Below are positions 1 to 7,549 of a DNA stretch of 17,669 nucleotides, piece after piece; position 1 is the first letter of the stretch; every line of letters starts with the position of its first letter. Both the position numbers and the translations under genes were made by a program. Source of the DNA: an uncultured Cryomorphaceae bacterium (GTDB taxonomy: Bacteria; Bacteroidota; Bacteroidia; Flavobacteriales; Schleiferiaceae); the NCBI GenBank assembly GCA_913049755.1, contig CAJWXO010000016.1:1-17669 (forward strand), read 5' to 3'. The notes below the pieces were generated by a model. That model ran no database searches. It had not been told where the DNA came from and saw nothing but the letters and a program-made list of their open reading frames with translations.

Positions 1-871
1 CATAAAGTTGAGATTTCAGCATTTGCATTGCTCTTGAACGATTGTCATGCTGTGAACGTGTTTCAGAGCACTGAATCTGAATACCAGATGGTTTATGATT
101 TAGCTGTACTTTGGTTTCCACTTTGTTTACATTTTGTCCTCCAGCACCACTTGAACGTGCCGTTGTGATTTGAATATCTGCTGGATTAATCTCAATTTCA
201 ATTGTATCATCTACAAGCGGGTAAACATAAACCGAAACAAATGATGTGTGTCTTTTTGCATTGCTATCAAAAGGACTAATTCTAACTAATCTATGAACTC
301 CATTTTCTCCTTTCAAATAGCCAAAAACATAGTCTCCATCAATTTCTAAGGTTACCGTTTTAACCCCAGCAACATCACCTTCCTGGAAGTTCAACTCTCT
401 GACTTTATGCTTATTTCGCTCTGCCCATCTTAGATACATTCTCATCAACATCCCAGCCCAGTCGCAAGACTCTGTCCCTCCTGCACCTGCAGTAATTTGT
501 ATCACGCATGATAATTTATCTTCTTCTCCTGATAACATGTTTCTGAATTCCATATCACTCAGCTCAACTTTGAATTTTTGAACTGCTTGGTCAACTTCTA
601 ATTCTGAAAGACCTCCCTCTTTAAAAAAGTCTAGTGATATTTCTACTTCTCCAAAAAGAGATACAATCTTCTCATATCCCTGAATCCAATATTTCATTTC
701 TCGGATATTTTTCATCACTAATTCGGCCCGAGATGAGTCTTTCCAAAAATTAGGATCAATTGTCAGTTCTTCTTCGTTATGTAATTTTACTTTACGCTCT
801 TCAGGTCTAATAAAATTCTTAAGAACTATTAATCGAGATTTAAAATCTTTTAGTTGATCATTTGAAACCAT
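1..871 (-). CDS. prfB: Peptide chain release factor 2 (RF2), 5' portion; 3' end beyond the window
   Basis: RF2 ends translation at UGA and UAA by entering the ribosomal A site and triggering peptidyl-tRNA hydrolysis. The frame read leftwards from ATG 869-871 stays open to the window edge, giving about 290 residues of a protein usually near 365. The RF2 stop-codon tripeptide SPF lies at about residues 199-201, and the catalytic GGQ lies at about 244-246 in the context [11 protein letters not shown]. An N-terminal helical domain precedes them. The start is fixed because an in-frame TAG lies a few codons upstream. The usual in-frame UGA with its slippery CUU around codon 25 is absent; that part reads [11 protein letters not shown] without a break, so the autoregulatory +1 frameshift appears to be missing. 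A TACTTTTG box lies 4 nt upstream of the ATG. The divergent aldolase gene starts 34 bp away. The family call is secure. Confidence 0.96.
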   Translation of the reverse strand, partial: MVSNDQLKDFKSRLIVLKNFIRPEERKVKLHNEEELTIDPNFWKDSSRAELVMKNIREMKYWIQGYEKIVSLFGEVEISLDFFKEGGLSELEVDQAVQKFKVELSDMEFRNMLSGEEDKLSCVIQITAGAGGTESCDWAGMLMRMYLRWAERNKHKVRELNFQEGDVAGVKTVTLEIDGDYVFGYLKGENGVHRLVRISPFDSNAKRHTSFVSVYVYPLVDDTIEIEINPADIQITTARSSGAGGQNVNKVETKVQLNHKPSGIQIQCSETRSQHDNRSRAMQMLKSQLY

Positions 872-875
872 ATGA

Positions 876-883
876 CAAAAGTA
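876..883 (-). promoter_or_regulatory. -7 promoter box (TACTTTTG) for prfB
   Basis: On the minus strand this octamer matches the Bacteroidota -7 consensus TAnnTTTG exactly. Its last G is 4 nt from the prfB ATG, so transcription would start at or within a few bases of the start codon, predicting a leaderless or nearly leaderless mRNA. No clear TTG -33 element is seen at the expected 17-23 nt upstream. Confidence 0.55.
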
Positions 884-893
884 AGGCGTTGAC

Positions 894-901
894 TACCTTG
901 G
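894..901 (+). promoter_or_regulatory. Probable -7 promoter box (TACCTTGG) for the threonine aldolase gene
   Basis: This octamer differs at one base from TAnnTTTG and ends 4 nt before the ATG at 906. It mirrors the prfB box at 876-883 on the other strand. The imperfect match and the lack of an obvious -33 TTG keep confidence moderate. Confidence 0.4.
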
Positions 902-905
902 TCCC

Positions 906-1934
906 ATGGAAAATACTAGAGCTGATTTTCGTTCGGATACCGTAACGAAACCTACAAAAGAAATGCTTGACGCTATGACAAAGGCACCTATTGGTGATGA
1001 TGTATTAGGAGATGATCCAACCGTTAAGCGATTGGAGAGCATAGCTTCGGAAATGTTCGGTATGGAGGCAGGACTATTTTGTCCTTCAGGAACCATGACA
1101 AATCAGATTGCAATAAATGTACATTGCAGACCCGGTGAAGAATTAATATGTTCACCATTATCACATATTTATAACTACGAAGGAGGTGGCGTCGCATTTA
1201 ATTCAGGAGTTCAAATCAGAACAGGCGGTGATGCATATGGACGAATTTTTCCTAATGATATAAATCGTCTTATCCAACCTGAAATTGATGTCCATGCAGC
1301 ACAAAGCAGGCTAGTTGTTGTAGAAAACACATCTAATAAAGGAGGTGGGACCTGTTTAGGAATGCCTTTGCTAAAAGACTTAGGCTTAACAGCACGATCT
1401 AATGGCCTCAATTATCATTTAGATGGAGCAAGAGTATTTAATGCAATTATTAGAGATAATGAATCTCCAGAGGACTATAAATTCTTTGATTCTATATCCA
1501 TATGTTTAAGTAAGGGCCTTGGAGCTCCAGTAGGATCTCTGCTTTTAGGAGGTAAAGACTTTATATCGCAGGGTAAAAGGGTAAGAAAACGTTTTGGAGG
1601 AGGAATGCGCCAAAGCGGTTATCTCGCTGCAGCTGGGATTTATGCCTTACAAAATAATATTAACCGTTTATCCTTAGATCATGATTTAGCGCAAAGAATC
1701 TTCACACACTTAAGTAAACTTATTTATGTAGCCGAAATAAAGCCTGTTGAAAGCAACATATTGTTGTTTAGAGTTAAAAGTTCTATAAGTACTCTTGACC
1801 TGTATAATCATTTGCTATCAAGAAATATTCTTATCATACTAATGGATAACGAATGGATGAGAATCGTTACGCATCTCGACATCAAAGAAAAGGATATTCA
1901 AGTTTTATTAGAGGGGCTATCCGCTTTTTCCTGA
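906..1934 (+). CDS. ltaE: Low-specificity threonine aldolase (PLP-dependent, beta-eliminating lyase family)
   Basis: This cytoplasmic PLP enzyme is predicted to cleave L-threonine or L-allo-threonine to glycine and acetaldehyde. The 342 residues match the usual family length. The family N-terminus FRSDTVTKPT is at residues 8-17 and GDDVLGDDPTV at 30-40. H87 in the SHIYNYE segment would stack on the cofactor ring. HLDGAR at 171-176 supplies the cofactor-binding Asp173 and Arg176. Lys203 in LSKGLGAPVG is the expected Schiff-base lysine. ATG 906 is chosen because the family N-terminus begins just after it and a -7-like box lies 4 nt upstream. The 3' end overlaps the convergent recX gene by 37 bp. 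Preference between threonine stereoisomers cannot be read from the sequence, so the gene symbol is by family. Confidence 0.93.
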   Translation: MENTRADFRSDTVTKPTKEMLDAMTKAPIGDDVLGDDPTVKRLESIASEMFGMEAGLFCPSGTMTNQIAINVHCRPGEELICSPLSHIYNYEGGGVAFNSGVQIRTGGDAYGRIFPNDINRLIQPEIDVHAAQSRLVVVENTSNKGGGTCLGMPLLKDLGLTARSNGLNYHLDGARVFNAIIRDNESPEDYKFFDSISICLSKGLGAPVGSLLLGGKDFISQGKRVRKRFGGGMRQSGYLAAAGIYALQNNINRLSLDHDLAQRIFTHLSKLIYVAEIKPVESNILLFRVKSSISTLDLYNHLLSRNILIILMDNEWMRIVTHLDIKEKDIQVLLEGLSAFS

Positions 1935-2383
1935 AACAACTCCAGTATTAAATGATTTTCAAAACCTCTATTTTGAAAATATTTTAATAGTGCTGATTTG
2001 CTATATTTATTTGGAGAGATTAATAGACGCTTGGAGATTAAATTCTCTAAGCAATTTCGATACTCTATTTCATCAATTTCTAAAAGTCCAATTTTTATAC
2101 ATTTGGACGATACTCTTTTTGAAATGAGGGATTGCTTAATCTTAATTCTTCCCCAATTTTTTATTTTAAATTTCCCTCTAGCATAAGCCTGAGAATACCT
2201 TTCTTCAGATATATAACCTTCTAGAATCAAGTCTGCTAATATATTATCCGAGACTTCATGAGATAAACCCATTTGAACTAATCTATTTTTCACTTCACTC
2301 TGACAGCGCTCTTGAAAAGAACAATATTTCCGAATTACTTCTTTGGCAATTTTAAAGTCAAAAATCTTTTTACGCTTAAACAT
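1898..2383 (-). CDS. recX: Regulatory protein RecX
   Basis: RecX binds RecA and limits RecA filament growth. The 161 residues contain the helical three-repeat pattern of the family. The core has FQERCQSEVKNRLVQMG near the N-terminus, then a segment with GYISEERYSQAYARGK and WGRIKIKQSLISKRV. The last repeat closes with KYSKSALLKYFQNRGF. recA is not beside it, unlike the common recA-recX arrangement. It lies downstream of rng on the same strand, but a hairpin with a T-run (2391-2424) separates them, so it may depend on read-through or its own promoter. Its last 12 codons overlap the convergent threonine aldolase gene. Confidence 0.9.
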   Translation of the reverse strand: MFKRKKIFDFKIAKEVIRKYCSFQERCQSEVKNRLVQMGLSHEVSDNILADLILEGYISEERYSQAYARGKFKIKNWGRIKIKQSLISKRVSSKCIKIGLLEIDEIEYRNCLENLISKRLLISPNKYSKSALLKYFQNRGFENHLILELFQEKADSPSNKT

Positions 2384-2390
2384 AATCCCT

Positions 2391-2424
2391 TAAAAATAGT
2401 TAAAGCGGCTATTAACCGCTTTAA
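2391..2424 (-). terminator. Rho-independent-type terminator between rng and recX
   Basis: On the minus strand, TTAAAGCGG and CCGCTTTAA form a perfect 9-bp stem around a 7-nt loop. The stem is followed by ACTATTTTTA, which contains a run of five T. It sits 22 bp after the rng stop codon and ends 7 bp before the recX start, so it likely ends the HU-TPR-rng transcript. The plus-strand side has no T-run, so it is not clearly bidirectional. Confidence 0.75.
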
Positions 2425-2446
2425 CATGTATTTACTTTTCAAAAAA

Positions 2447-3997
2447 TTAGCCCAATTTTCTATTTTTTGAATCTGCGAAACGATACTCCAACATTTTGAA
2501 GGCATCTCTTTCAACAACTTGCAATTTCATACCGTATGAGCGCGACCATTTCTTGAATCTTCGATTCCATAAATATCCTGCTGTTAAATATGCATAGATA
2601 AAAGGATGCACATGAAGATATATAGTCTCATTTCTTCCTTTTGATTTCATTCGTGACGCAATTTGATCAAACTTTTGCTCAAGTGCAGTAATCATTGTAA
2701 TTGGAGCCTCCACCAGAGCGTCAGGGTTTTCTTCCTTAGTTTCAATTCTTTGAGCAGGCCTAACCCTCTGTCTTGTGATTTCAATCAATCCAAATCTTGA
2801 CGGAGGCAAAATCTTGTGGCGAGCCCTATCAACAGACATCACTTCCTTCATTTTTTCAAATAAAGCCTTACGATGCTCAGCAGTATTCATATCAATAAAA
2901 TCAATACAAATTATACCGCCCATATCACGTAGCCGGAGTTGACGACCAATTTCTTCTGCCGCCATTAGATTTACAGCTACAGCATTTTCTTCTTGGCTTT
3001 CTCCTCTACTAGATCTATTTCCACTATTAACATCAATTACGTGCATCGCTTCTGTATGCTCAATAATCAAATAAGTCCCTTTACCCATATTAACGGTTCT
3101 ACCAAATGCAGATTTCAGCTGCCGGTCAACACCATATTGCTGAAAAATTGGAACAGATGAATTATGAAACTTAACGATTGAAGATTTTTCAGGAGCAATA
3201 GATTCAATAAATTCCTTTATTTCAGAATGTAGGCTTTCATCATCTACAACAATCTGATCAAAAGAATCATTAAATACATCTCGCAAGTATGCACTTGCCC
3301 TGTCCATCTCCTGTAAAACACACTTACGTGGTTTTGCATTACGAAGATTTCTATGTAAAATTTTCCACCTTTTCAATAAATCAGCTAAATCAGCCTTTAA
3401 ATCTTCAGCGGATGCGCCATCAGCAACAGTGCGAACTATCACACCAAAGCCTTTTGGACGTATGGATTGAACAAGCTTACGCAGTCTATCTTTCTCTTTT
3501 CTTTCGCGGATCTTCTGAGAAACGGATATTCTATCCGTAAACGGCACCAAAACGATAAATCGTCCGGCAATCGATATCTCAGATGTAACCCTTGGACCTT
3601 TAGTCGAAATGGGTTCCTTTACCACTTGAACCAGAATTTCGTCTCCGGATTTAATGGTGTTCTCCATCTCCCCGTCTTTATCAATTAGGGGAAGTAACCC
3701 GAAATCAGCAATATTTGATGACTGTTTTCCGAGATGAACTTTTTTATTAAAGGATAACCATGAAGAAATTTGTGGCCCTAAGTCATGATAGTGTAGAAAA
3801 GCATCTTTTTCATATCCTACATCTATAAAAGCGGCATTTAAACTATTTGCGAGTTTTCGCACTTGTCCTAAATACACATCGCCAACTGAAAACTGCTGTT
3901 TTGCATCTTCATTGACTAGCTCAACTAAGCGACCATCCTTGAGAAGGGAAATAACTGCGTTCGACTCATTCGCTTGAATGATTAACTCGGTACGCAT
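2447..3997 (-). CDS. rng: Ribonuclease G (RNase E/G family)
   Basis: This single-strand endoribonuclease acts in rRNA maturation and mRNA decay. It has 516 residues, close to RNase G length and without the long RNase E C-terminal scaffold. An S1-like RNA-binding region covers about residues 36-145, including VGDVYLGQVRKLANSLNAAFIDVG. The DNase I-like catalytic domain has the two metal-binding aspartates: D322 in IDVNSGN and D366 in IICIDFIDM. The segment FGLIEITRQRVRP follows. Where many family members carry the CPxCxG zinc-link cysteines, this protein reads RIETKEENPDALVEAPI, with no cysteine pair. The ATG lies 6 bp after the stop of the small basic-protein gene, so it is probably the last gene of the HU operon. 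Confidence 0.95.
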   Translation of the reverse strand: MRTELIIQANESNAVISLLKDGRLVELVNEDAKQQFSVGDVYLGQVRKLANSLNAAFIDVGYEKDAFLHYHDLGPQISSWLSFNKKVHLGKQSSNIADFGLLPLIDKDGEMENTIKSGDEILVQVVKEPISTKGPRVTSEISIAGRFIVLVPFTDRISVSQKIRERKEKDRLRKLVQSIRPKGFGVIVRTVADGASAEDLKADLADLLKRWKILHRNLRNAKPRKCVLQEMDRASAYLRDVFNDSFDQIVVDDESLHSEIKEFIESIAPEKSSIVKFHNSSVPIFQQYGVDRQLKSAFGRTVNMGKGTYLIIEHTEAMHVIDVNSGNRSSRGESQEENAVAVNLMAAEEIGRQLRLRDMGGIICIDFIDMNTAEHRKALFEKMKEVMSVDRARHKILPPSRFGLIEITRQRVRPAQRIETKEENPDALVEAPITMITALEQKFDQIASRMKSKGRNETIYLHVHPFIYAYLTAGYLWNRRFKKWSRSYGMKLQVVERDAFKMLEYRFADSKNRKLG

Positions 3998-4003
3998 AAC
4001 TAT

Positions 4004-4093
4004 TTATTTTTTCTTGTGACGGTTCTTGCGCAAGCGCTTTTTCCTTTTATGAGTTGCCATCTTGTGGCGCTTTCTTTTTTTACCGCTAGGCAT
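4004..4093 (-). CDS. AURKAIP1/COX24-domain small basic protein (29 aa), putative ribosomal protein
   Basis: The translation starts MPSGKKRKRHKMATHK and ends RKNRHKKK, with 17 Lys/Arg in 29 residues. This pattern is characteristic of the very small Bacteroidota proteins annotated as AURKAIP1/COX24-domain proteins. They resemble the C-terminal segment of mitochondrial ribosomal protein mS38 and are probably small-subunit components; that role is inferred from the family. The gene lies between the TPR gene (25 bp upstream) and rng (6 bp downstream) in the same operon, which fits a role in RNA or ribosome metabolism. It is short enough to be missed by automated ORF calling, yet composition, operon spacing and the complete ATG-to-TAA frame support it. 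Confidence 0.88.
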   Translation of the reverse strand: MPSGKKRKRHKMATHKRKKRLRKNRHKKK

Positions 4094-4118
4094 AATTTTA
4101 TTTATTTAAATGAAACAA

Positions 4119-4622
4119 TCATTGAACTTTATCGACTTCCGATTGACTTTCCCCTTGATAACTCTCTAAAAGAGTTCTCAATTCGGAATCGCGGGATGAG
4201 TTTGGATATGCTTCTAAAAAAAACTCCAGATCACTAATGGCCCCTCCTGAATCTCCCTGTTGAAATCTAGCTATTGCCAAAGATTCCAGAGCAGAGGCAT
4301 CAGAAGGATCGATTCTTAAAACTTTCACAAAACGATTTATCGCCTTGCTCCATTGTCCAGACATTATCGAAAATTGTCCAAGATAAAATTGAGCATCTCG
4401 ATGATTTGAATCAGTTTCAACTACTTCTCTAAGAGAAAAAATAGCTTCCATGGGGTTACCATTCCCAGACTCGATCATCTTAACAGCTACTTGAACTTTT
4501 TCATCCAAGGGGCTTAGTTTTTCAATACTCTTTTCAGTCTCTTTCAAAACGTTCGGAAACAACAATATAGTAGCCGTTATAACAACTACTAATACTATTG
4601 CTAATGTCCGCGAACTTTTCAT
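4119..4622 (-). CDS. Membrane-anchored TPR-repeat protein
   Basis: The 167-residue protein has one N-terminal hydrophobic segment (about residues 6-23), which could be a signal anchor, with no lipobox. About three tetratricopeptide-type helical pairs follow at roughly 40-73, 74-107 and 108-141, for example AQFYLGQFSIMSGQWSKAI and ALESLAIARFQQGDSGGAI. The soluble part is probably outside the cytoplasm and would mediate protein-protein contacts; the partner is not evident. The start lies 10 bp after the HU stop codon and the gene precedes the small basic protein and rng, so it is co-transcribed with them. No specific function is claimed. Confidence 0.85.
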   Translation of the reverse strand: MKSSRTLAIVLVVVITATILLFPNVLKETEKSIEKLSPLDEKVQVAVKMIESGNGNPMEAIFSLREVVETDSNHRDAQFYLGQFSIMSGQWSKAINRFVKVLRIDPSDASALESLAIARFQQGDSGGAISDLEFFLEAYPNSSRDSELRTLLESYQGESQSEVDKVQ

Positions 4623-4632
4623 TTAATCTGAT

Positions 4633-4926
4633 TTATTTATTTATTGAAACATTGCTTTTTACTTTTTCAGCAAAAGTCTTTGCAGGCTTAAAAGCTGGAA
4701 TGTAATGAGCAGGAATTATTAATGTGGTGTTCTTCGAGATATTCCGACCAGTCTTTTCAGCTCGTTTTTTCAAAACGAAACTTCCAAAACCCCTAAGATA
4801 AACGTTTTCTCCAGACTCCATGTTGGTCTTAACTTCTCGCATGAAATTTTCTACAACGGCTAAAACATCTGACTTTTCCATGCCAGTTCTATCTGCTATG
4901 CGAGTAACAATATCCGCTTTTGTCAT
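4633..4926 (-). CDS. HU-family DNA-binding protein
   Basis: This small nucleoid protein bends and compacts DNA as a dimer. It has 97 residues, close to the usual 90. The N-terminal helical dimer region begins MTKADIVTRIADRTGMEKSDV. The signature ENVYLRGFGSFVLKKRAEKTGRN is followed by the DNA-binding arm, with IPAHYIPAFKPAKTF at about 70-84. It is the first gene of a leftward operon with the TPR protein, the small basic protein and rng. A good TAnnTTTG promoter lies 51 nt upstream, leaving a 45-50-nt leader. Bacteroidota often carry several HU paralogues, so no specific symbol is given. Confidence 0.95.
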   Translation of the reverse strand: MTKADIVTRIADRTGMEKSDVLAVVENFMREVKTNMESGENVYLRGFGSFVLKKRAEKTGRNISKNTTLIIPAHYIPAFKPAKTFAEKVKSNVSINK

Positions 4927-4977
4927 GTTAAATTATTTTTTATGTGAGCCCTTAAAATGGGTTTAAATTAGCGGGCG

Positions 4978-5008
4978 CAAAGTTAGGCAATTGTAAGTGA
5001 TTCAACAA
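4978..5008 (-). promoter_or_regulatory. Promoter of the HU-TPR-rng operon (TTG ... TAACTTTG)
   Basis: On the minus strand an exact TAnnTTTG box (TAACTTTG, 4985-4978) is preceded by TTG at 5005-5003 with a 17-nt spacer, and by a second TTG at 5008-5006 with a 20-nt spacer. Both fit the Bacteroidota -33/-7 arrangement. The -33 part overlaps the region just upstream of the divergent mutY start. Confidence 0.7.
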
Positions 5009-5010
5009 TT

Positions 5011-6027
5011 ATGATAAATAAAATGCAAACCGATCTAATAAAGTGGTTTGACAATCATCAACGATCGTTGCCTTGGCGAAGAACAAAAGACCCCTATGCA
5101 ATATGGTTAAGTGAGATAATATTGCAACAGACTAGAATAGATCAGGGCCTCAAATATTGGGAAAAATTTTTAAAGGAATTTCCCACTGTCAAAAGTATCT
5201 CAAGGGCCAAAGAGTCAGAAATATTGGCTTTATGGTCAGGTTTAGGATATTATAGCCGGGCGAGGAATATTTATAAAGCGGCGCATATTATAGTCTCAAA
5301 GTTTCAATGTGAATTCCCAAAAACATCTTCGGAACTATTAAAAATTCCAGGAATAGGATCATATACAGCAGCTGCGATATCCTCGATCTGTTTTGGAGAA
5401 GTAACCCCTGCACTCGATGGAAATGCATTTCGAGTTTATTCTAGACTCTTTGCGATAAGTTCTCCAATTGAAAAAAAATCTACAATTAACGAAATATCGG
5501 CCCTGGCATTACCGATATTATCCAAAAAAAGACCAGGAGATAGTAATCAAGCCATAATGGATATTGGTTCAACCATATGTAAACCTAAAAAGCCAAATTG
5601 CCCAGAATGCCCTTTTGAAGAAAATTGCATATCAAGAAGATCCGGCAATCAGATAGAGTTTCCGGTGAAATTAAAATCCATAAAAATAAAAGAAATAGAA
5701 AAGTTTTATATACTCTTAAAAAGAGAGGATGAATATGGATTTATTCGACGACCCAAAACTGGAATATGGGGTGGCCTTTGGACACCCTTAGAATTAAATT
5801 TTGAAAATTGGGAGTTAGCAAAACAAAATAACAATATTGAAGAGAATAATATTATCTATCGAAAACATCTTTTAACCCATAGAAAAATGAATCTATATTT
5901 TTCATTTTGGACTGGTGAAACATATCCTAAAAATGAAGAGATACAGTGGTTCTCTAAACAAGATTTAAAAAGATTAGCCTTTCCTGCCCCAATATTAAAA
6001 ATACTAAGGGAAAAAAGTTCCATTTGA
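5011..6027 (+). CDS. mutY: A/G-specific adenine DNA glycosylase MutY
   Basis: MutY removes adenine mispaired with 8-oxoguanine in base excision repair. The 338 residues match the family. The helix-hairpin-helix segment KIPGIGSYTAAA is at 111-122, the catalytic Glu35 is in LSEIILQQTRIDQ, and Asp136 is in ALDGNAFRVYSR. The [4Fe-4S] cysteines at 190, 197, 200 and 206 follow the Cx6Cx2Cx5C pattern. A NUDIX-like 8-oxoG recognition domain occupies about 225-335 and ends with the usual LAFPAPILKIL, so the protein looks complete. ATG 5011 is used; the ATG at 5023 would remove four residues and is equally compatible with the family. It is divergent from HU, and gldE-gldD follow downstream as in known gliding loci. 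Its stop overlaps the first codon of the ssb-like remnant. Confidence 0.96.
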   Translation: MINKMQTDLIKWFDNHQRSLPWRRTKDPYAIWLSEIILQQTRIDQGLKYWEKFLKEFPTVKSISRAKESEILALWSGLGYYSRARNIYKAAHIIVSKFQCEFPKTSSELLKIPGIGSYTAAAISSICFGEVTPALDGNAFRVYSRLFAISSPIEKKSTINEISALALPILSKKRPGDSNQAIMDIGSTICKPKKPNCPECPFEENCISRRSGNQIEFPVKLKSIKIKEIEKFYILLKREDEYGFIRRPKTGIWGGLWTPLELNFENWELAKQNNNIEENNIIYRKHLLTHRKMNLYFSFWTGETYPKNEEIQWFSKQDLKRLAFPAPILKILREKSSI

Positions 6028-6206
6028 ATCTAGACGTTTCTCGAATAAACCAAACATTGCCTTTATTTTTAGTCTCTAACAAAACCAGATACAGTTTTGT
6101 TGTTTCCGGTGTTTCTATGACAATTCCTGGGCCGAACAGCGTTAATCAAAATGACGTACATTCGCAGAAGGCTGAAGATAATGGAAACAAAGATTTGCCG
6201 TTTTAA
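6024..6206 (+). pseudogene. ssb: Truncated ssb-like ORF: last OB-fold strand plus DLPF acidic tip
   Basis: This 60-codon frame from TTG 6024 lies exactly where flavobacterial gliding loci carry ssb, between mutY and gldE. Its last residues, DNGNKDLPF, reproduce the C-terminal tip by which SSB recruits partner proteins. The segment TRYSFVVSGVSMTI (about residues 21-34) resembles the final strand of the SSB OB fold, typically RYTTEVV-x2-MTF. Only 211 bp separate mutY and gldE, too little for a complete OB fold of about 105 residues, so the N-terminal two-thirds is missing. It could be a dead remnant or an expressed tip-only peptide. An internal ATG at 6117 would give a 30-residue form. The SSB origin is inferred from short motifs plus synteny, not from a full-length match. 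Confidence 0.6.
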
Positions 6207-6238
6207 TAAATTTATTACACTGATCTAAATCATCATAA

Positions 6239-7549
6239 TTGGACCCTGAACTTCTATTTTTTTCATCAATTTTTCAACCCTTTACTAGTGAAGTTATTTT
6301 TCATTTGCTAGCGATGTTATTATTATTGATCGGATCCGCATTCACCTCTGCATCAGAGGTAGCTTATTTCTCACTTTCACCGAATCAAAAAGTCCAACTA
6401 GGCGAACATAAGTCCATTTCATCAAAACGAGTTCTGGAAGTCCTTAGGTATCCAGAGACATTGCTAGCAACATTACTAATTCTTAACAATTTATTCAATC
6501 TTGGACTAATTTTATTATCAACCTTAGCAACAAGTTTAATTTTTAACTTAGAGGACTATCCAGTTATAGCTATCGGAATCCAAACGATTCTTGTGACCAC
6601 TTTAATACTCGTTTTTGGTGAAGTTATACCTAAGACCTATGCTACAAATCATGGACTTGATTGGACTATGACAAGCTCTAAGTTTATTCAAAATGCAATT
6701 AAAATTTTAAATCCAATAAGTACAGCTCTCGTTAAATCATCTCGCTATATCGATCGCTTCAGTAAAACAAAATCTCTAACAGTTAATGAGCTTGAAGAAG
6801 CTTTAGATTTGACATCAGATGAAGCGACCACTCCCGAGCAACAAAGACTGCTGAGAGAAATTGTAAGGTTTGGATCAACAAGTGTCAAACAAATAATGAC
6901 ACCACGTCAGGATATCTTTGCAATTAACTCTGATATTGATATTAATAAAGTTTTAGAGTCCGTATCAGAAAATGGTTATTCAAGAATTCCAATATTTCAA
7001 GAAAGCCTAGATAGTATATCAGGAATTTTACATGCAAAAGATCTACTTAACCATTTGGATGCTTCCAATGAATTTAAATGGGCAGAACTCTTGAGACCTG
7101 CTTTTTTCGTTACTGAGAATATGAAAATTGATGATTTACTAGGGGACTTTCGACAAAAAAAAATGCATATGGCTGTTGTTGTGGATGAATTTGGAGGGAT
7201 TTCAGGAATTACCACCCTAGAAGATGTCATGGAAGAAATTGTCGGAGAAATTCGTGATGAATTTGATTCTGATGAACAACTATACTCGCAATTAGACAAG
7301 TATACATTTGTATTTGAAGCAAGAGCTCAATTGACTGATCTCTATCGTGTATTAAATATTAGTCCTGAGATTTTAGAAGAATATAGAGGAGAAGCAGATA
7401 CAGTAGCAGGGATATTATTAGAGCAACTTGGGCGTATGCCCTTAAAAGGGGAATCACTTATAACTGGTCCAATAAAATGGACCGTTGAGGCTGCAGATGC
7501 TCGCAGAATTGTCCGTGTAAAAGTCAAATTAATTGAAAATGAAAACTAA
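6239..7549 (+). CDS. gldE: Gliding motility-associated protein GldE (CNNM/CBS/CorC family)
   Basis: This inner-membrane protein resembles CorC/HlyC transporters and is needed for gliding in Flavobacterium together with GldD. An N-terminal DUF21/CNNM membrane domain with about four hydrophobic segments spans about 17-170 and includes the family motif GEVIPK at 127-132. Two CBS domains cover about 215-335, with MAVVVDEFGG and ITTLEDVMEEIVGEI. A C-terminal CorC_HlyC domain covers about 350-430. The 436-residue length fits. The TTG at 6239 is taken as start because an in-frame stop lies directly before it and the resulting MDPEL resembles GldE N-termini; the next ATG (residue 26) would cut into the first membrane segment. 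The stop codon lies inside the 5' end of gldD, suggesting translational coupling. Confidence 0.92.
   Translation: MDPELLFFSSIFQPFTSEVIFHLLAMLLLLIGSAFTSASEVAYFSLSPNQKVQLGEHKSISSKRVLEVLRYPETLLATLLILNNLFNLGLILLSTLATSLIFNLEDYPVIAIGIQTILVTTLILVFGEVIPKTYATNHGLDWTMTSSKFIQNAIKILNPISTALVKSSRYIDRFSKTKSLTVNELEEALDLTSDEATTPEQQRLLREIVRFGSTSVKQIMTPRQDIFAINSDIDINKVLESVSENGYSRIPIFQESLDSISGILHAKDLLNHLDASNEFKWAELLRPAFFVTENMKIDDLLGDFRQKKMHMAVVVDEFGGISGITTLEDVMEEIVGEIRDEFDSDEQLYSQLDKYTFVFEARAQLTDLYRVLNISPEILEEYRGEADTVAGILLEQLGRMPLKGESLITGPIKWTVEAADARRIVRVKVKLIENEN

Noticed and set aside
2391..2398. TATTTTTA as a recX -7 box 7 nt before its ATG
   Set aside because: It differs from TAnnTTTG at the last base and coincides with the T-run of the terminator, so it cannot be told apart from it.
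4016..4237. 73-codon plus-strand frame over the small basic gene and TPR gene
   Set aside because: It is antisense to two better-supported genes and has no recognisable features.
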